Shown here: piece by piece, positions 15,030 through 22,981 of the stretch
How positions within the stretch are numbered: position 1 is the first letter of the stretch
Layout of the letters: the number at the start of each line of letters is the position of its first letter
Assembly: GCF_005768555.2 (NCBI RefSeq)
Contig: NZ_VCHX02000181.1
Coordinates: forward strand, 1 to 39,833
Reading direction: 5' to 3'
DNA from: Streptomyces sporangiiformans
GTDB taxonomy: Bacteria; Actinomycetota; Actinomycetes; Streptomycetales; Streptomycetaceae
DNA: 39,833 bases
Made by a program: the position numbers and the translations under genes
The notes under the pieces: generated by a model
Told to the model about the DNA's origin: nothing
The model's input: only the letters and a program-made list of their open reading frames with translations
Database searches by the model: none

Positions 15030-16325
15030 GTGAGCGAGACGATGACGAGCACCCTGCAGTACCGCTTCGACGGACCAGAACAAGCACCTGTCCTGATCCT
15101 GGGTCCCTCACTCGGTACAACCTGGCACATGTGGGACCGGCAGATCCCGGAGCTGACCAAGCACTGGCGGGTCTTCCGGTTCGACCTGCCGGGCCACGGC
15201 GGCGCGCCCGCGCACCCGGCCGCCTCGGTCGCCGACCTCGCCGAGCGGCTGTTGGGCACGCTCGACGGCCTCGGCGTCCAGCGGTTCGGCTACGCGGGCT
15301 GCGCGTTCGGCGGTGCCATCGGTATCGAGTTGGCGCTGCGCCACCCGGAGCGGATGGCCTCGCTCGCCCTGATCGCCGCCTCGCCGCGCTTCGGCACGGC
15401 CGACCAGTTCCGGCAGCGCGGTGTGATCGTACGGACGAACGGCCTCGACCCCATCGCGCGGACATCGCCGGAGCGCTGGTTCACCAGCGGGTTCGCCGCC
15501 GCGCAGCCCGCCATCACCGAGTGGGCGGTGCAGATGGTCCGCACCACCGACCCGGGCTGCTACATCGCCGCCTGCGAGGCGCTCGCCTCCTTCGACGTAC
15601 GGGCCGAACTCGGCCGGGTCGGCGTTCCCACACTCGTCCTCGTCGGCTCCGACGACCAGGTCACCGGCCCCGCCGAGGCCCGTACACTGGTCGCCGGAAT
15701 ACCGGACGCCCGCCTCGCGGTCGTGCCCGGCGCCTCGCACCTGGTCCCCGTGGAGCAGCCCGGCGCGGTCACCGACCTTCTCGTACGACACTTCTCCAGC
15801 GCCTGGCAGCCCGCCTTCGATACGACTTCGGGCCACCAGATGGCGATCTCGGCGCCCCCGGTCAAGCCGGTCCTGGCCGCGGCCCCGCCGATGATGCCAC
15901 TCGCGGAGATCGCCCCCGTCGCGCAGCCCGAGGTCCTCGGCAGGCCCGACCCGTACGACGCGGGCCTCAAGGTCCGCCGCGAGGTGCTCGGCGACGCGCA
16001 TGTGGACCGGGCGCTGGCCCAGGCGGACGAGTTCTCCGGAGACTTCCAGGAGTTCATCACGCGGTACGCCTGGGGTGAGGTCTGGGACCGACCGGGTCTG
16101 GACAGACGCTCCCGCAGTTGTGTCACGCTCACCGCCCTGGTCGCGGGCGGCCATCTCGAAGAACTCGCCTTCCACACCCGGGCCGCCCTTCGTAACGGCC
16201 TGACCCCGGTCGAGATCAAGGAAGTACTCCTCCAGGCGGCCGTCTACTGCGGCGTACCGGCCGCGAACAGCGCTTTCCGGGTGGCCCAGAAGGTGATCCG
16301 CGAGGAGACCACGCCCCAGGAATGA
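15030..16325 (+). CDS. pcaL: 3-oxoadipate enol-lactonase / 4-carboxymuconolactone decarboxylase fusion
   Basis: 431 residues fusing two steps of the protocatechuate branch of the beta-ketoadipate pathway. The N-terminal alpha/beta hydrolase (about 10-260, PcaD-like) has LGTTWHMWD, GHGG, SDDQ and the catalytic-His GASHLVP. A Pro/Ala-rich linker follows, then a carboxymuconolactone decarboxylase domain (about 310-425, PcaC-like) with RRSRSCVTL and AAVYCGVPAA. PcaL fusions are known in actinobacteria. At the nucleophile elbow I read GCAFGG, so Cys91 stands where Ser is usual. Other pca genes (pcaHGBIJF) are absent, so it is orphaned here and may serve another lactone. Several in-frame GTGs (15006, 15021, 15030) and ATG 15042 leave the start open. 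Confidence 0.85.
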   Translation: MSETMTSTLQYRFDGPEQAPVLILGPSLGTTWHMWDRQIPELTKHWRVFRFDLPGHGGAPAHPAASVADLAERLLGTLDGLGVQRFGYAGCAFGGAIGIELALRHPERMASLALIAASPRFGTADQFRQRGVIVRTNGLDPIARTSPERWFTSGFAAAQPAITEWAVQMVRTTDPGCYIAACEALASFDVRAELGRVGVPTLVLVGSDDQVTGPAEARTLVAGIPDARLAVVPGASHLVPVEQPGAVTDLLVRHFSSAWQPAFDTTSGHQMAISAPPVKPVLAAAPPMMPLAEIAPVAQPEVLGRPDPYDAGLKVRREVLGDAHVDRALAQADEFSGDFQEFITRYAWGEVWDRPGLDRRSRSCVTLTALVAGGHLEELAFHTRAALRNGLTPVEIKEVLLQAAVYCGVPAANSAFRVAQKVIREETTPQE

Positions 16326-16357
16326 TCCTGCTCGGTGTCGGGGGCAGGATGGAACAC

Positions 16358-16993
16358 ATGAAGCTCACGAAGAAGGCGCATGCCTGCGTCCGGCTCGAGA
16401 AGGACGGGCGCACGCTCGTCATCGATCCCGGCGGTTTCAGCGAGGAGGACGCCGCGGTCGGCGCGGACGCGATCCTGGTCACGCACGAGCACCCCGACCA
16501 CTTCGACGAGGGGCGGCTGCGGGCCGGCCTGGAGGCCAGCCCCGGCGCCGAGCTGTGGACCCTGAAGTCCGTCTCCGACCAGGTCGCGGCGGCGTTCCCG
16601 GGCCGCGTGCACACCGTCGGCCACGGCGACACGTTCACCGCCGCGGGCTTCGACGTACAGGTCCACGGCGAACTGCACGCCGTCATCCACCCCGACATCC
16701 CGCGCATCACCAACGTCGGCTATCTCGTCGACGGCGGCCGCGTCTTCCACCCGGGCGACGCCCTCACCGTCCCCGACCAGCCGGTCGAGACGCTGATGCT
16801 TCCGGTGATGGCCCCATGGAACAAGATCGCCGAAGTGATCGACTACGTACGCGAGGTCAAACCGCACCGCGCGTACGACATCCATGACGCGCTCCTCACC
16901 GACCTCGCGCGCCCGATCTACGACCGTCAGATCGGCGGCCTGGGCGGATCGGAGCACCTGCGGCTTGCACCGGGCGCGTCGGCGGAGATCTGA
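16358..16993 (+). CDS. MBL-fold metal-dependent hydrolase
   Basis: 211 residues of the UlaG-like/UPF0173-like metallo-beta-lactamase fold. His8 lies in the opening MKLTKKAHACVRLE, the metal motif THEHPDH is at 42-48, and downstream ligands lie in GELHAVIH, FHPGDALTVP and YDIHDAL. The substrate is unknown; relatives hydrolyse lactones, phosphodiesters or act as RNA/DNA nucleases. I start at ATG 16358, which has GGATGG a few bases upstream; ATG 16349 would add three residues. It follows the PcaL-like gene by about 30 bases and could share its transcript. The stop codon lies in a 17-bp tandem duplication. Confidence 0.85.
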   Translation: MKLTKKAHACVRLEKDGRTLVIDPGGFSEEDAAVGADAILVTHEHPDHFDEGRLRAGLEASPGAELWTLKSVSDQVAAAFPGRVHTVGHGDTFTAAGFDVQVHGELHAVIHPDIPRITNVGYLVDGGRVFHPGDALTVPDQPVETLMLPVMAPWNKIAEVIDYVREVKPHRAYDIHDALLTDLARPIYDRQIGGLGGSEHLRLAPGASAEI

Positions 16994-17024
16994 GCGCGCC
17001 GGAGAGCTGAGCGCGCCGGAGAGC
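16991..17024 (+). repeat. 17-bp tandem duplication at a stop codon
   Basis: TGAGCGCGCCGGAGAGC (16991-17007) is repeated immediately (17008-17024), and a third partial copy starts at 17025. The first three bases are the stop codon of the MBL-fold gene, so the duplication arose exactly from the gene end and lies just in front of the exonuclease III promoter. Confidence 0.85.
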
Positions 17025-17052
17025 TGAGCGCCCGATACCTCCGGCGGTTCCG

Positions 17053-17075
17053 TTGTCAGACCCTGCCGGTAAGTT
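17053..17075 (+). promoter_or_regulatory. PafBC-type DNA-damage promoter of exonuclease III
   Basis: TTGTCAGAC (17053-17061), eight bases, TAAGTT (17070-17075): the same element and spacing as at 8625. The ATG of the gene is seven bases beyond the -10, so the transcript is predicted to be leaderless. The match to TTGTCRGTG-N8-TANNNT differs only in the last bases of the upstream box. Confidence 0.75.
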
Positions 17076-17082
17076 GTCGGGC

Positions 17083-17862
17083 ATGCGCATCGCCACCTGG
17101 AACGTGAACTCGATCACCGCCCGTCTCCCGAGGCTGCTGGCCTGGCTGGAGAGCACGAACACGGACGTGCTGTGCCTCCAGGAGGCCAAGACCACCGCCG
17201 AGCAGTTCCCGTCCGCCCAGCTCCGCGAACTGGGCTACGAGTCGGCGGTGCACGCGACGGGACGGTGGAACGGCGTGGCGGTGATCTCCCGCATAGGCCT
17301 CGAAGACGTGGTCAGGGGCCTGCCCGGCGACCCCGGCTACGACGGGGTCCAGGAGCCCCGGGCCGTCTCCGCGACCTGCGGCCCGGTCCGCGTCTGGTCG
17401 GTGTACGTGCCGAACGGACGCGAGGTGGACCACGCCCACTTCGCGTACAAACTCCAGTGGTTCGAGGCGCTCAAGGCGGCGGTCGCGGGTGACGCGGGCG
17501 GTAGCCGGCCGTTCGCCGTGATGGGCGACTACAACGTGGCGCCGACGGACGACGACGTCTTCGACATCGCCGCCTTCGAGGGCGCCACGCACGTCACACC
17601 GGCCGAGCGCGCCGCCCTCGCCTCCCTCCGTGAGGCAGGGCTCTCGGACGTGGTCCCGCGCCCCCTCAAGTACGACCACCCGTTCACCTACTGGGACTAC
17701 CGCCAGCTCTGCTTCCCCAAGAACCGCGGCATGCGCATCGACCTGGTCTACGGCAACCAGCCCTTCGCGAAGGCCGTCACGGACGCCTACGTGGACCGTG
17801 AGGAGCGCAAGGGCAAGGGCGCCTCCGACCACGCCCCGGTAGTGGTGGACCTGGACGTGTGA
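17083..17862 (+). CDS. xth: Exodeoxyribonuclease III
   Basis: 259 residues of the endonuclease/exonuclease/phosphatase fold, close to the length of E. coli Xth. Matches to its active site are Asn7 (TWNVNS), Glu34 (CLQEAK), the Tyr of VYVPNG, the Asp-Asn pair in MGDYNVAP and the terminal SDHAPV pair. It should cut at abasic sites and degrade 3' ends during base-excision repair in the cytosol. The ATG was chosen because the fold begins there (MRIATWN) and it lies at the predicted transcription start of the damage-type promoter. It converges on the SGNH hydrolase gene with a 12-base gap. Confidence 0.93.
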   Translation: MRIATWNVNSITARLPRLLAWLESTNTDVLCLQEAKTTAEQFPSAQLRELGYESAVHATGRWNGVAVISRIGLEDVVRGLPGDPGYDGVQEPRAVSATCGPVRVWSVYVPNGREVDHAHFAYKLQWFEALKAAVAGDAGGSRPFAVMGDYNVAPTDDDVFDIAAFEGATHVTPAERAALASLREAGLSDVVPRPLKYDHPFTYWDYRQLCFPKNRGMRIDLVYGNQPFAKAVTDAYVDREERKGKGASDHAPVVVDLDV

Positions 17863-17874
17863 CGCCGACAGGCC

Positions 17875-19644
17875 CTACAGCAGCTTGAGGTCCACGGAGT
17901 CCGCCAGCGCCGCCAACCCCGCGTCCCCCGGATGCAGATGGTCCCCGCTGTCGTAGGCGGGCAGCATCCGCGCCGGGTGGGCGGGGTCCCGCACCACCGC
18001 GTCGAAGTCGAGTACGCCGTCGAAGTCGGAGTTGGACCGGATGTACGCGTTCACGGCCACGCGCTGTGCGTCTGCCGCCGCCGTGCAGCGTGTCTCGCCC
18101 TCGCAGGGGACGATCGTCGCGGCCAGGACCCGCAGACCTCGGGCATGCGCCCGCTCGGCGATCTTCCGCAGTCCGGCGATGACCTGGTCCGCGCTCGCGC
18201 CCCAGCGGACGTCGTTGACGCCCTGGAAGACGAGGGCCGTCCGGGCCGACGTCTGGGCGAGGACATCGCGGTCGAGGCGGTTCAGTGCGCTCACGCCACC
18301 TGTGCTGGTGGAGACGCCGTCGCCGGAGTAGACGTCGGTGACCACGCGGTTCGCCGAGATGCCGTGGTTGAGGACGCCGTAGTGCGGCACCGCGTCCTGG
18401 TTCAGCAGTCGCCTGGAGAGCACATTGGGCCAGCGGCGGTTCCCGTCCGGCGTCGACTTGTCGCCGTCCGTGATGGAGTCCCCGAGCAGCACGACGGAAC
18501 CGGGCCCGCCGCCCACGTCCACACCGGTCAGCAGCGGCCAGTTGGTGATCGTCGAGGTGTACGCGTCCGGGGTGGCGGCAGCGGCGTGGTCGCCCGGCAC
18601 ACTGACGTACGACCGCTGGATGGCCTGGGTGTGGACGGGCGCGGCGGTCACCGTTCCCGGCAGATGGAAGCTCACCAGCAGGTTGGTGTCCGCGGGCACG
18701 TCGAAGCCGAGCGGATCGCTGAACACCTGTGCGCCTGCCGGGATCTCGGCCCCCGCCGCGCCGCGGAACGACAGCGGCACGGGCGCGCTCCGTGGGCTCG
18801 CGCCGGACGCCTGAACGGCCACCGTCGCACTGCCGATCCGTACGGGTGTGGCCGCGAAGGTGTTGTCGAGCCGGATCCGTACGCGCGGTCCGCCCGCCGA
18901 GGTGTGCACCACCAGGCGCAGTGTCCGGTCCGTCCAGGGCCCGACCGCCGTGTAGCCGGAGGTGGAGGCGGCCCAACTGCCGGTCCAGCCAGGCCTGTCG
19001 GCGCGCACCGACAGCGCGAACACATGCAGGTCGTGCGCGCGCGGCAGTTCGACCGAGGCGACGTCCCGGCCTCGGGCGAGCGGCACGGTCACGACGTACA
19101 GCCGTGCCTTCTCGGCGAGTTGACCACCGGGTGTGTTGATGTGCGGCAGGGCCACGGCCTTGGTGGCGAGCGGGCCGCGGCGCCAGTCCGGTGCGGTCAG
19201 CTGGTACGAGGAGCGTGATCCGTTCGCGTACCGCACGACACCCGTGCCCGTCACCGCGTCGCCTCCCGTGCCCGCCACCAGGAAGGCGAGGGCGTCGCCG
19301 CGGCCCCGTACCCGGACGGACTGGCCGTCGGCGCGCACGTTGTCCGGCCCGCCCGCCTCGCGGCGCGGCCAGGTCAGCCCGGCACCCTGGACGGTCAGCG
19401 AGCGGCCGGGCGTCCAGCCCGCGGCGGTCAGGTCCTGCGCCGACAGCGAGCCGCCCGCGCCGTCGAAGTCCGCCGCCCCGGGCCGGGCGTCGTCGCTGAC
19501 GGCCGTGTTGTCGAAGAGGCGCTCCAACGGGAGCGGCTGAGTCCGGGCGGGCGGCGCCTCCCGTGCGGCCTGCGCGGATGCTGTCGGCACCCCCACCGAA
19601 AGAAGTGCGAGAGCAACGGCCGGACCCCAGACATGTCGGCGCAC
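17875..19644 (-). CDS. Secreted SGNH/GDSL-family hydrolase
   Basis: 589 residues from a GTG preceded by GGGAGGT. An N-terminal signal peptide (MRRHVWGPAVALALLSVG, cleavage near TASAQA) precedes about 320 residues of beta-rich accessory region. The C-terminal SGNH hydrolase has block I LGDSITDG near 387, an HGISANRV block, block III GVNDVRWG and the catalytic DHLHPGDAG near 568. It should hydrolyse ester bonds (carbohydrate acetyl or lipid esters) outside the cell. The length is roughly double that of a bare GDSL domain, so the N-terminal part probably gives substrate binding. The gene is convergent with exonuclease III. Confidence 0.88.
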   Translation of the reverse strand: MRRHVWGPAVALALLSVGVPTASAQAAREAPPARTQPLPLERLFDNTAVSDDARPGAADFDGAGGSLSAQDLTAAGWTPGRSLTVQGAGLTWPRREAGGPDNVRADGQSVRVRGRGDALAFLVAGTGGDAVTGTGVVRYANGSRSSYQLTAPDWRRGPLATKAVALPHINTPGGQLAEKARLYVVTVPLARGRDVASVELPRAHDLHVFALSVRADRPGWTGSWAASTSGYTAVGPWTDRTLRLVVHTSAGGPRVRIRLDNTFAATPVRIGSATVAVQASGASPRSAPVPLSFRGAAGAEIPAGAQVFSDPLGFDVPADTNLLVSFHLPGTVTAAPVHTQAIQRSYVSVPGDHAAAATPDAYTSTITNWPLLTGVDVGGGPGSVVLLGDSITDGDKSTPDGNRRWPNVLSRRLLNQDAVPHYGVLNHGISANRVVTDVYSGDGVSTSTGGVSALNRLDRDVLAQTSARTALVFQGVNDVRWGASADQVIAGLRKIAERAHARGLRVLAATIVPCEGETRCTAAADAQRVAVNAYIRSNSDFDGVLDFDAVVRDPAHPARMLPAYDSGDHLHPGDAGLAALADSVDLKLL

Positions 19645-19808
19645 TACCGACCTCCCGCTTCTGACGAGACGACAGATGTTCCGCGAAGCTAAGGAGACAG
19701 CGGGGACTCGTCAATGATCCGGGCGCTAACTCCGTGCGAACTTGCCTGGAACAGGCGCGTCCGCGCGCCCTGTGGTGCGTCGGGCGATACGGATGCCACT
19801 CTGGGCGT

Positions 19809-20249
19809 ATGAACATCTCTTTCCTGGACAACTGGCGCAAGAAGCGAGGGCCCGCCAGGGGAGTGGCGGTCTTCTCCGACAGTGAGAGTGATCGTGAGGG
19901 AGTGGCCGAACTTCTCTCCGAATGCGAGCTGCTGCGCATGCAGGCGCACCGGGCGGGGATCCAACTCGACGATTCCGCGACCTCGTTGGAGGCGCTCGAC
20001 CAGTTGCTGCCGCGCTGGCGGGACGACGAGGAGAGCCTGCTCTGGCTCGGCAACGACGCGGGTCTCTACCTCGGCACGGTCATCGTGCGCACGGTCCCCG
20101 GCGCCTTCTGGGAGGTGTGGCCCAATGGCCAGCCGGTGGTGCGGCTGCTGTCGGGCCGGGAGATCGACGTGGTTGCCTCCGGCCACGAGTGGGCGTCCAG
20201 CGGCGTGCCCGAGCTCTCGCATGTGTATGCCGAGGTGGCGGAGGCGTAG
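19809..20249 (+). CDS. Conserved protein of unknown function, DUF6278-like
   Basis: 146 residues, soluble, acidic. It opens MNISFLDNWRKKRGPARGV and contains SECELLRMQAHRAGI, SATSLEALDQLLPRW and a WEVWPNGQPVVRLLSG segment. From memory it resembles the Streptomyces family annotated as DUF6278; I am not certain of the number. No catalytic motif is evident. The start is the first ATG consistent with the conserved opening. It is followed by the ABC ATPase on the same strand after 143 bp and the two are probably separate transcripts. Confidence 0.7.
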   Translation: MNISFLDNWRKKRGPARGVAVFSDSESDREGVAELLSECELLRMQAHRAGIQLDDSATSLEALDQLLPRWRDDEESLLWLGNDAGLYLGTVIVRTVPGAFWEVWPNGQPVVRLLSGREIDVVASGHEWASSGVPELSHVYAEVAEA

Positions 20250-20327
20250 ACCGGGCCCCCTTGATTGCCCCCACCCCTCGGAAATCGGCGTAAATACGGC
20301 TAATGTCGGAAAAGTGCGTGTCGTGCA

Positions 20328-20353
20328 GGAACGTGACGCGTGCCTGGATAGTT
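20328..20353 (+). promoter_or_regulatory. Possible extracytoplasmic-function sigma promoter
   Basis: GGAAC (20328-20332), eighteen bases, GTT (20351-20353) resembles the SigR-type pattern GGAAT-N18-GTT, 39 bp in front of the ABC ATPase start. One mismatch in the upstream box and the short core make chance a real possibility. Confidence 0.35.
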
Positions 20354-20392
20354 TGCGGCCATCGACACAGCTGAGAGTGGGTAGGGCAGATC

Positions 20393-21136
<744 letters not shown>

Positions 21137-21146
21137 CGGGGCGGGT

Positions 21147-21245
21147 ATGTCCGTGAACTACGATGTGCCGTTCATCCCCGTGGGGGCCGAGGCCGTGGAC
21201 GCCGCTCCGGCTGAACCAGGGACGCTACTGCCGGGCGCGCAGTAG
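21147..21245 (+). CDS. Possible small ORF downstream of the ABC ATPase
   Basis: A 32-codon ATG-to-TAG frame starts ten bases after the ABC ATPase stop and reads MSVNYDVPFIPVG..., ending LLPGAQ. The first twenty codons have the G/C-third-position bias of real genes here, and GGGGCGGGT lies just upstream. Against it, its last codons form the left arm of the hairpin at 21228-21271, and I know no homologue. It could be a decayed start of a lost transporter gene or a real peptide. Confidence 0.3.
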   Translation: MSVNYDVPFIPVGAEAVDAAPAEPGTLLPGAQ

Positions 21246-21271
21246 CTCAGGGGCAATGGCCCGCCCGGCAG
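21228..21271. terminator. Hairpin between ABC ATPase and S15-type hydrolase genes
   Basis: CTGCCGGGCG (21228-21237) and CGCCCGGCAG (21262-21271) pair perfectly, and an inner GGGC/GCCC stem reduces the 24-base loop. Placed between convergent genes, it should terminate both. It fixes the end of the ABC ATPase transcript. Confidence 0.75.
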
Positions 21272-21281
21272 CAGCCGGAGA

Positions 21282-22865
21282 TCACTGCTCACGCAGCGGG
21301 ACCGACACGTATGACGGGTCGGTCGTGGGTGAGGAGAAGGTCAGCTGCGCGCCGGTCGGGTTGTGCTCGATGTAGAGCGGGTCGACCGTGTCGACGACCA
21401 GAGCGAGACGATGCCCTGCCGGGACGTCGTAGGCCGTGGAGAACAGTTCCAGGTCGACGCCGAACGGCTTGCCGGGTGTCTGCTCGTGGAAGGTGTACGG
21501 CGCGTTGCTGACCAGCTTGCCGAGGCCGAGCGGGCCCACGTCGTACAGGTACGCGACGAGGGTGCCGCTCGTCTTGGTGCTGGTGACCGTGGTGTGCAAC
21601 TTCGTCGTTCCGCGCACCTGTTGGGCGCTCGCGTACTTCTCGGACTGCCAGACGCCGGCCCAGCGCCGGGGCAGGAGCGGGATCGACGCCATCGGGGGCA
21701 ACTGGGCCACCTGGTCGAGAATGCTGGACAGGAAGATGATCCCGCCGTTCGCCCCGGAATCGACGTTCGTGTGGAGCGTCGTGGTGCCGGCGAGAGCGAT
21801 CTTCTTCCGGGTCGCGCCGACCGACTTCCAGTCCGGGTAGCCCTCGAAGCCGCCCGAGGATCGGGGTTTGAGCTGGACCGGCTGTTCGCGGTCGATGCCG
21901 TTGTCCTCGCCCTTGAGGTAGTGGTCGAACCAGCGGGTGGTGTCGGTCCACACGTCGTTGGGCAGCCCGAACAGCCCGGTCGCCTCGGTGGTGGCGTGGT
22001 CGCCCGGGCGCAGTTCCAGTCTCTTGGGGCCGGTCAGCCGCTCGTAGAAATCGGCGTACTGGTTGGGCGGGAAGATGGTGTCTCCCCAGGCGTTGGCCAG
22101 CATGATCGCCGGGCCGTTCGCGTTGATCCGGTCCACGTAGGTCTCCGCGGACCGTTTCTTCCCCCAGTCGATGATCTCCTGCTCCTTGGACAGGTCGGAG
22201 GCGAAGAAGTCCTTGAAGATCTGCTTGAGTTCGGGGCTCGGGCGGCCGGTGAGGGTGCCGGCGCCGTTCAGCAGGGCGGCCGCCTGGGAGTGCTGGGTGC
22301 GGCCCGAGTAGATCGAGTCGATCAGGTCGGCCCAGCCGCTCAGTGCCGCGACCGCCTTGATGCGCTTGTCGTGCGCGGCCGCGAGCAGGCCGATGCCGGC
22401 GCCGTAGGAGAGGCCCGCCATGCCGACCTTCCGCGCGTCGGCCGGGGTGTTGGCGAGGGCCCAGTCGATCACCTTGGAGGCGTCCGCCACATCGGGCGGG
22501 CCCGCCACCTCGATGTACCCGCCGGACTGCCAGAAGCCGCGGACGTTGTAACTGACCACGACATAGCCGGAGTCGGCGAGCTTCTGGGCCTGGGCGAGGT
22601 ACTCGACCTGGGGCAGGCCCCAGCTCGTCGGCAGCACGATCAGCGGGTAGCGGCGTGTGCCGTCGGCGTTCGCGGGGGTGACGACGTTGGCCTTGAGGTT
22701 GGTGCCGCCGTCGCCGGTGATGTCGACGAAACGGACGTCCGCCGTGCCGGCCGCGACGGGCGCCGCGGCCACGGCGGGGGCGAGGCCGAGGGTCGTGCCG
22801 GCGATCAGGCTCGCCGAGACGGCGCCCACGGCGGTGGTGCGCAGGGCTTTGCGAGGGTTTCCCAC
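21282..22865 (-). CDS. Secreted CocE/S15-type alpha/beta hydrolase
   Basis: 527 residues from a GTG behind GAGGAG. The signal peptide (basic MGNPRKALR, hydrophobic to about 35, cleavage near AVAAAPV) is followed by an X-Pro dipeptidyl-peptidase/CocE-type alpha/beta hydrolase domain. It has the nucleophile elbow GLSYGAG, the oxyanion region VVSYNVRGFWQSGG, an acid in NAWGDTIFPP and the likely His in RPGDHATTE. A C-terminal jelly-roll (PepX_C-like) runs from about 340. It probably releases X-Pro dipeptides or cleaves esters outside the cell; X-Pro-specific residues cannot be assigned by eye. Upstream DNA carries repeated GTAAC half-sites. Confidence 0.85.
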   Translation of the reverse strand: MGNPRKALRTTAVGAVSASLIAGTTLGLAPAVAAAPVAAGTADVRFVDITGDGGTNLKANVVTPANADGTRRYPLIVLPTSWGLPQVEYLAQAQKLADSGYVVVSYNVRGFWQSGGYIEVAGPPDVADASKVIDWALANTPADARKVGMAGLSYGAGIGLLAAAHDKRIKAVAALSGWADLIDSIYSGRTQHSQAAALLNGAGTLTGRPSPELKQIFKDFFASDLSKEQEIIDWGKKRSAETYVDRINANGPAIMLANAWGDTIFPPNQYADFYERLTGPKRLELRPGDHATTEATGLFGLPNDVWTDTTRWFDHYLKGEDNGIDREQPVQLKPRSSGGFEGYPDWKSVGATRKKIALAGTTTLHTNVDSGANGGIIFLSSILDQVAQLPPMASIPLLPRRWAGVWQSEKYASAQQVRGTTKLHTTVTSTKTSGTLVAYLYDVGPLGLGKLVSNAPYTFHEQTPGKPFGVDLELFSTAYDVPAGHRLALVVDTVDPLYIEHNPTGAQLTFSSPTTDPSYVSVPLREQ

Positions 22866-22899
22866 GGGTCACTCCTCACTCGTGTAAGTGCAAAGTGAC

Positions 22900-22959
22900 C
22901 CGACGGTAACCGCAGGCCCTTACCGGAGGTAACCCGTCGGTAAGTTACGTGGGAGTAAC
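22900..22959 (-). promoter_or_regulatory. Repeat-rich upstream region of the S15-type hydrolase gene
   Basis: CCGACGG (22900-22906) and CCGTCGG (22934-22940) form an inverted pair. GTAAC occurs at 22906, 22929 and 22955, with an inverted GTTAC at 22944. Read on the minus strand this is repeated TTACC/TTACT in an otherwise GC-rich region, the look of a multi-site operator. Confidence 0.45.
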
Positions 22960-22981
22960 GATCGTTGAAATGTGAAGAGAC

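Noticed and set aside
17777..20053. Minus-strand frame of 758 codons overlapping the SGNH hydrolase, exonuclease III and DUF6278-like genes
   Set aside because: It is the out-of-frame shadow of the SGNH hydrolase, which has a signal peptide and all SGNH blocks in the other frame.
21239..21271. tRNA-like stretch with a TAGCTCAGGGG box between the ABC ATPase and the S15-type hydrolase genes
   Set aside because: The box resembles a tRNA D-arm, but no matching D-stem, anticodon arm or T-arm (GGTTCGA) follows before the next gene, and the region is explained by a terminator hairpin.
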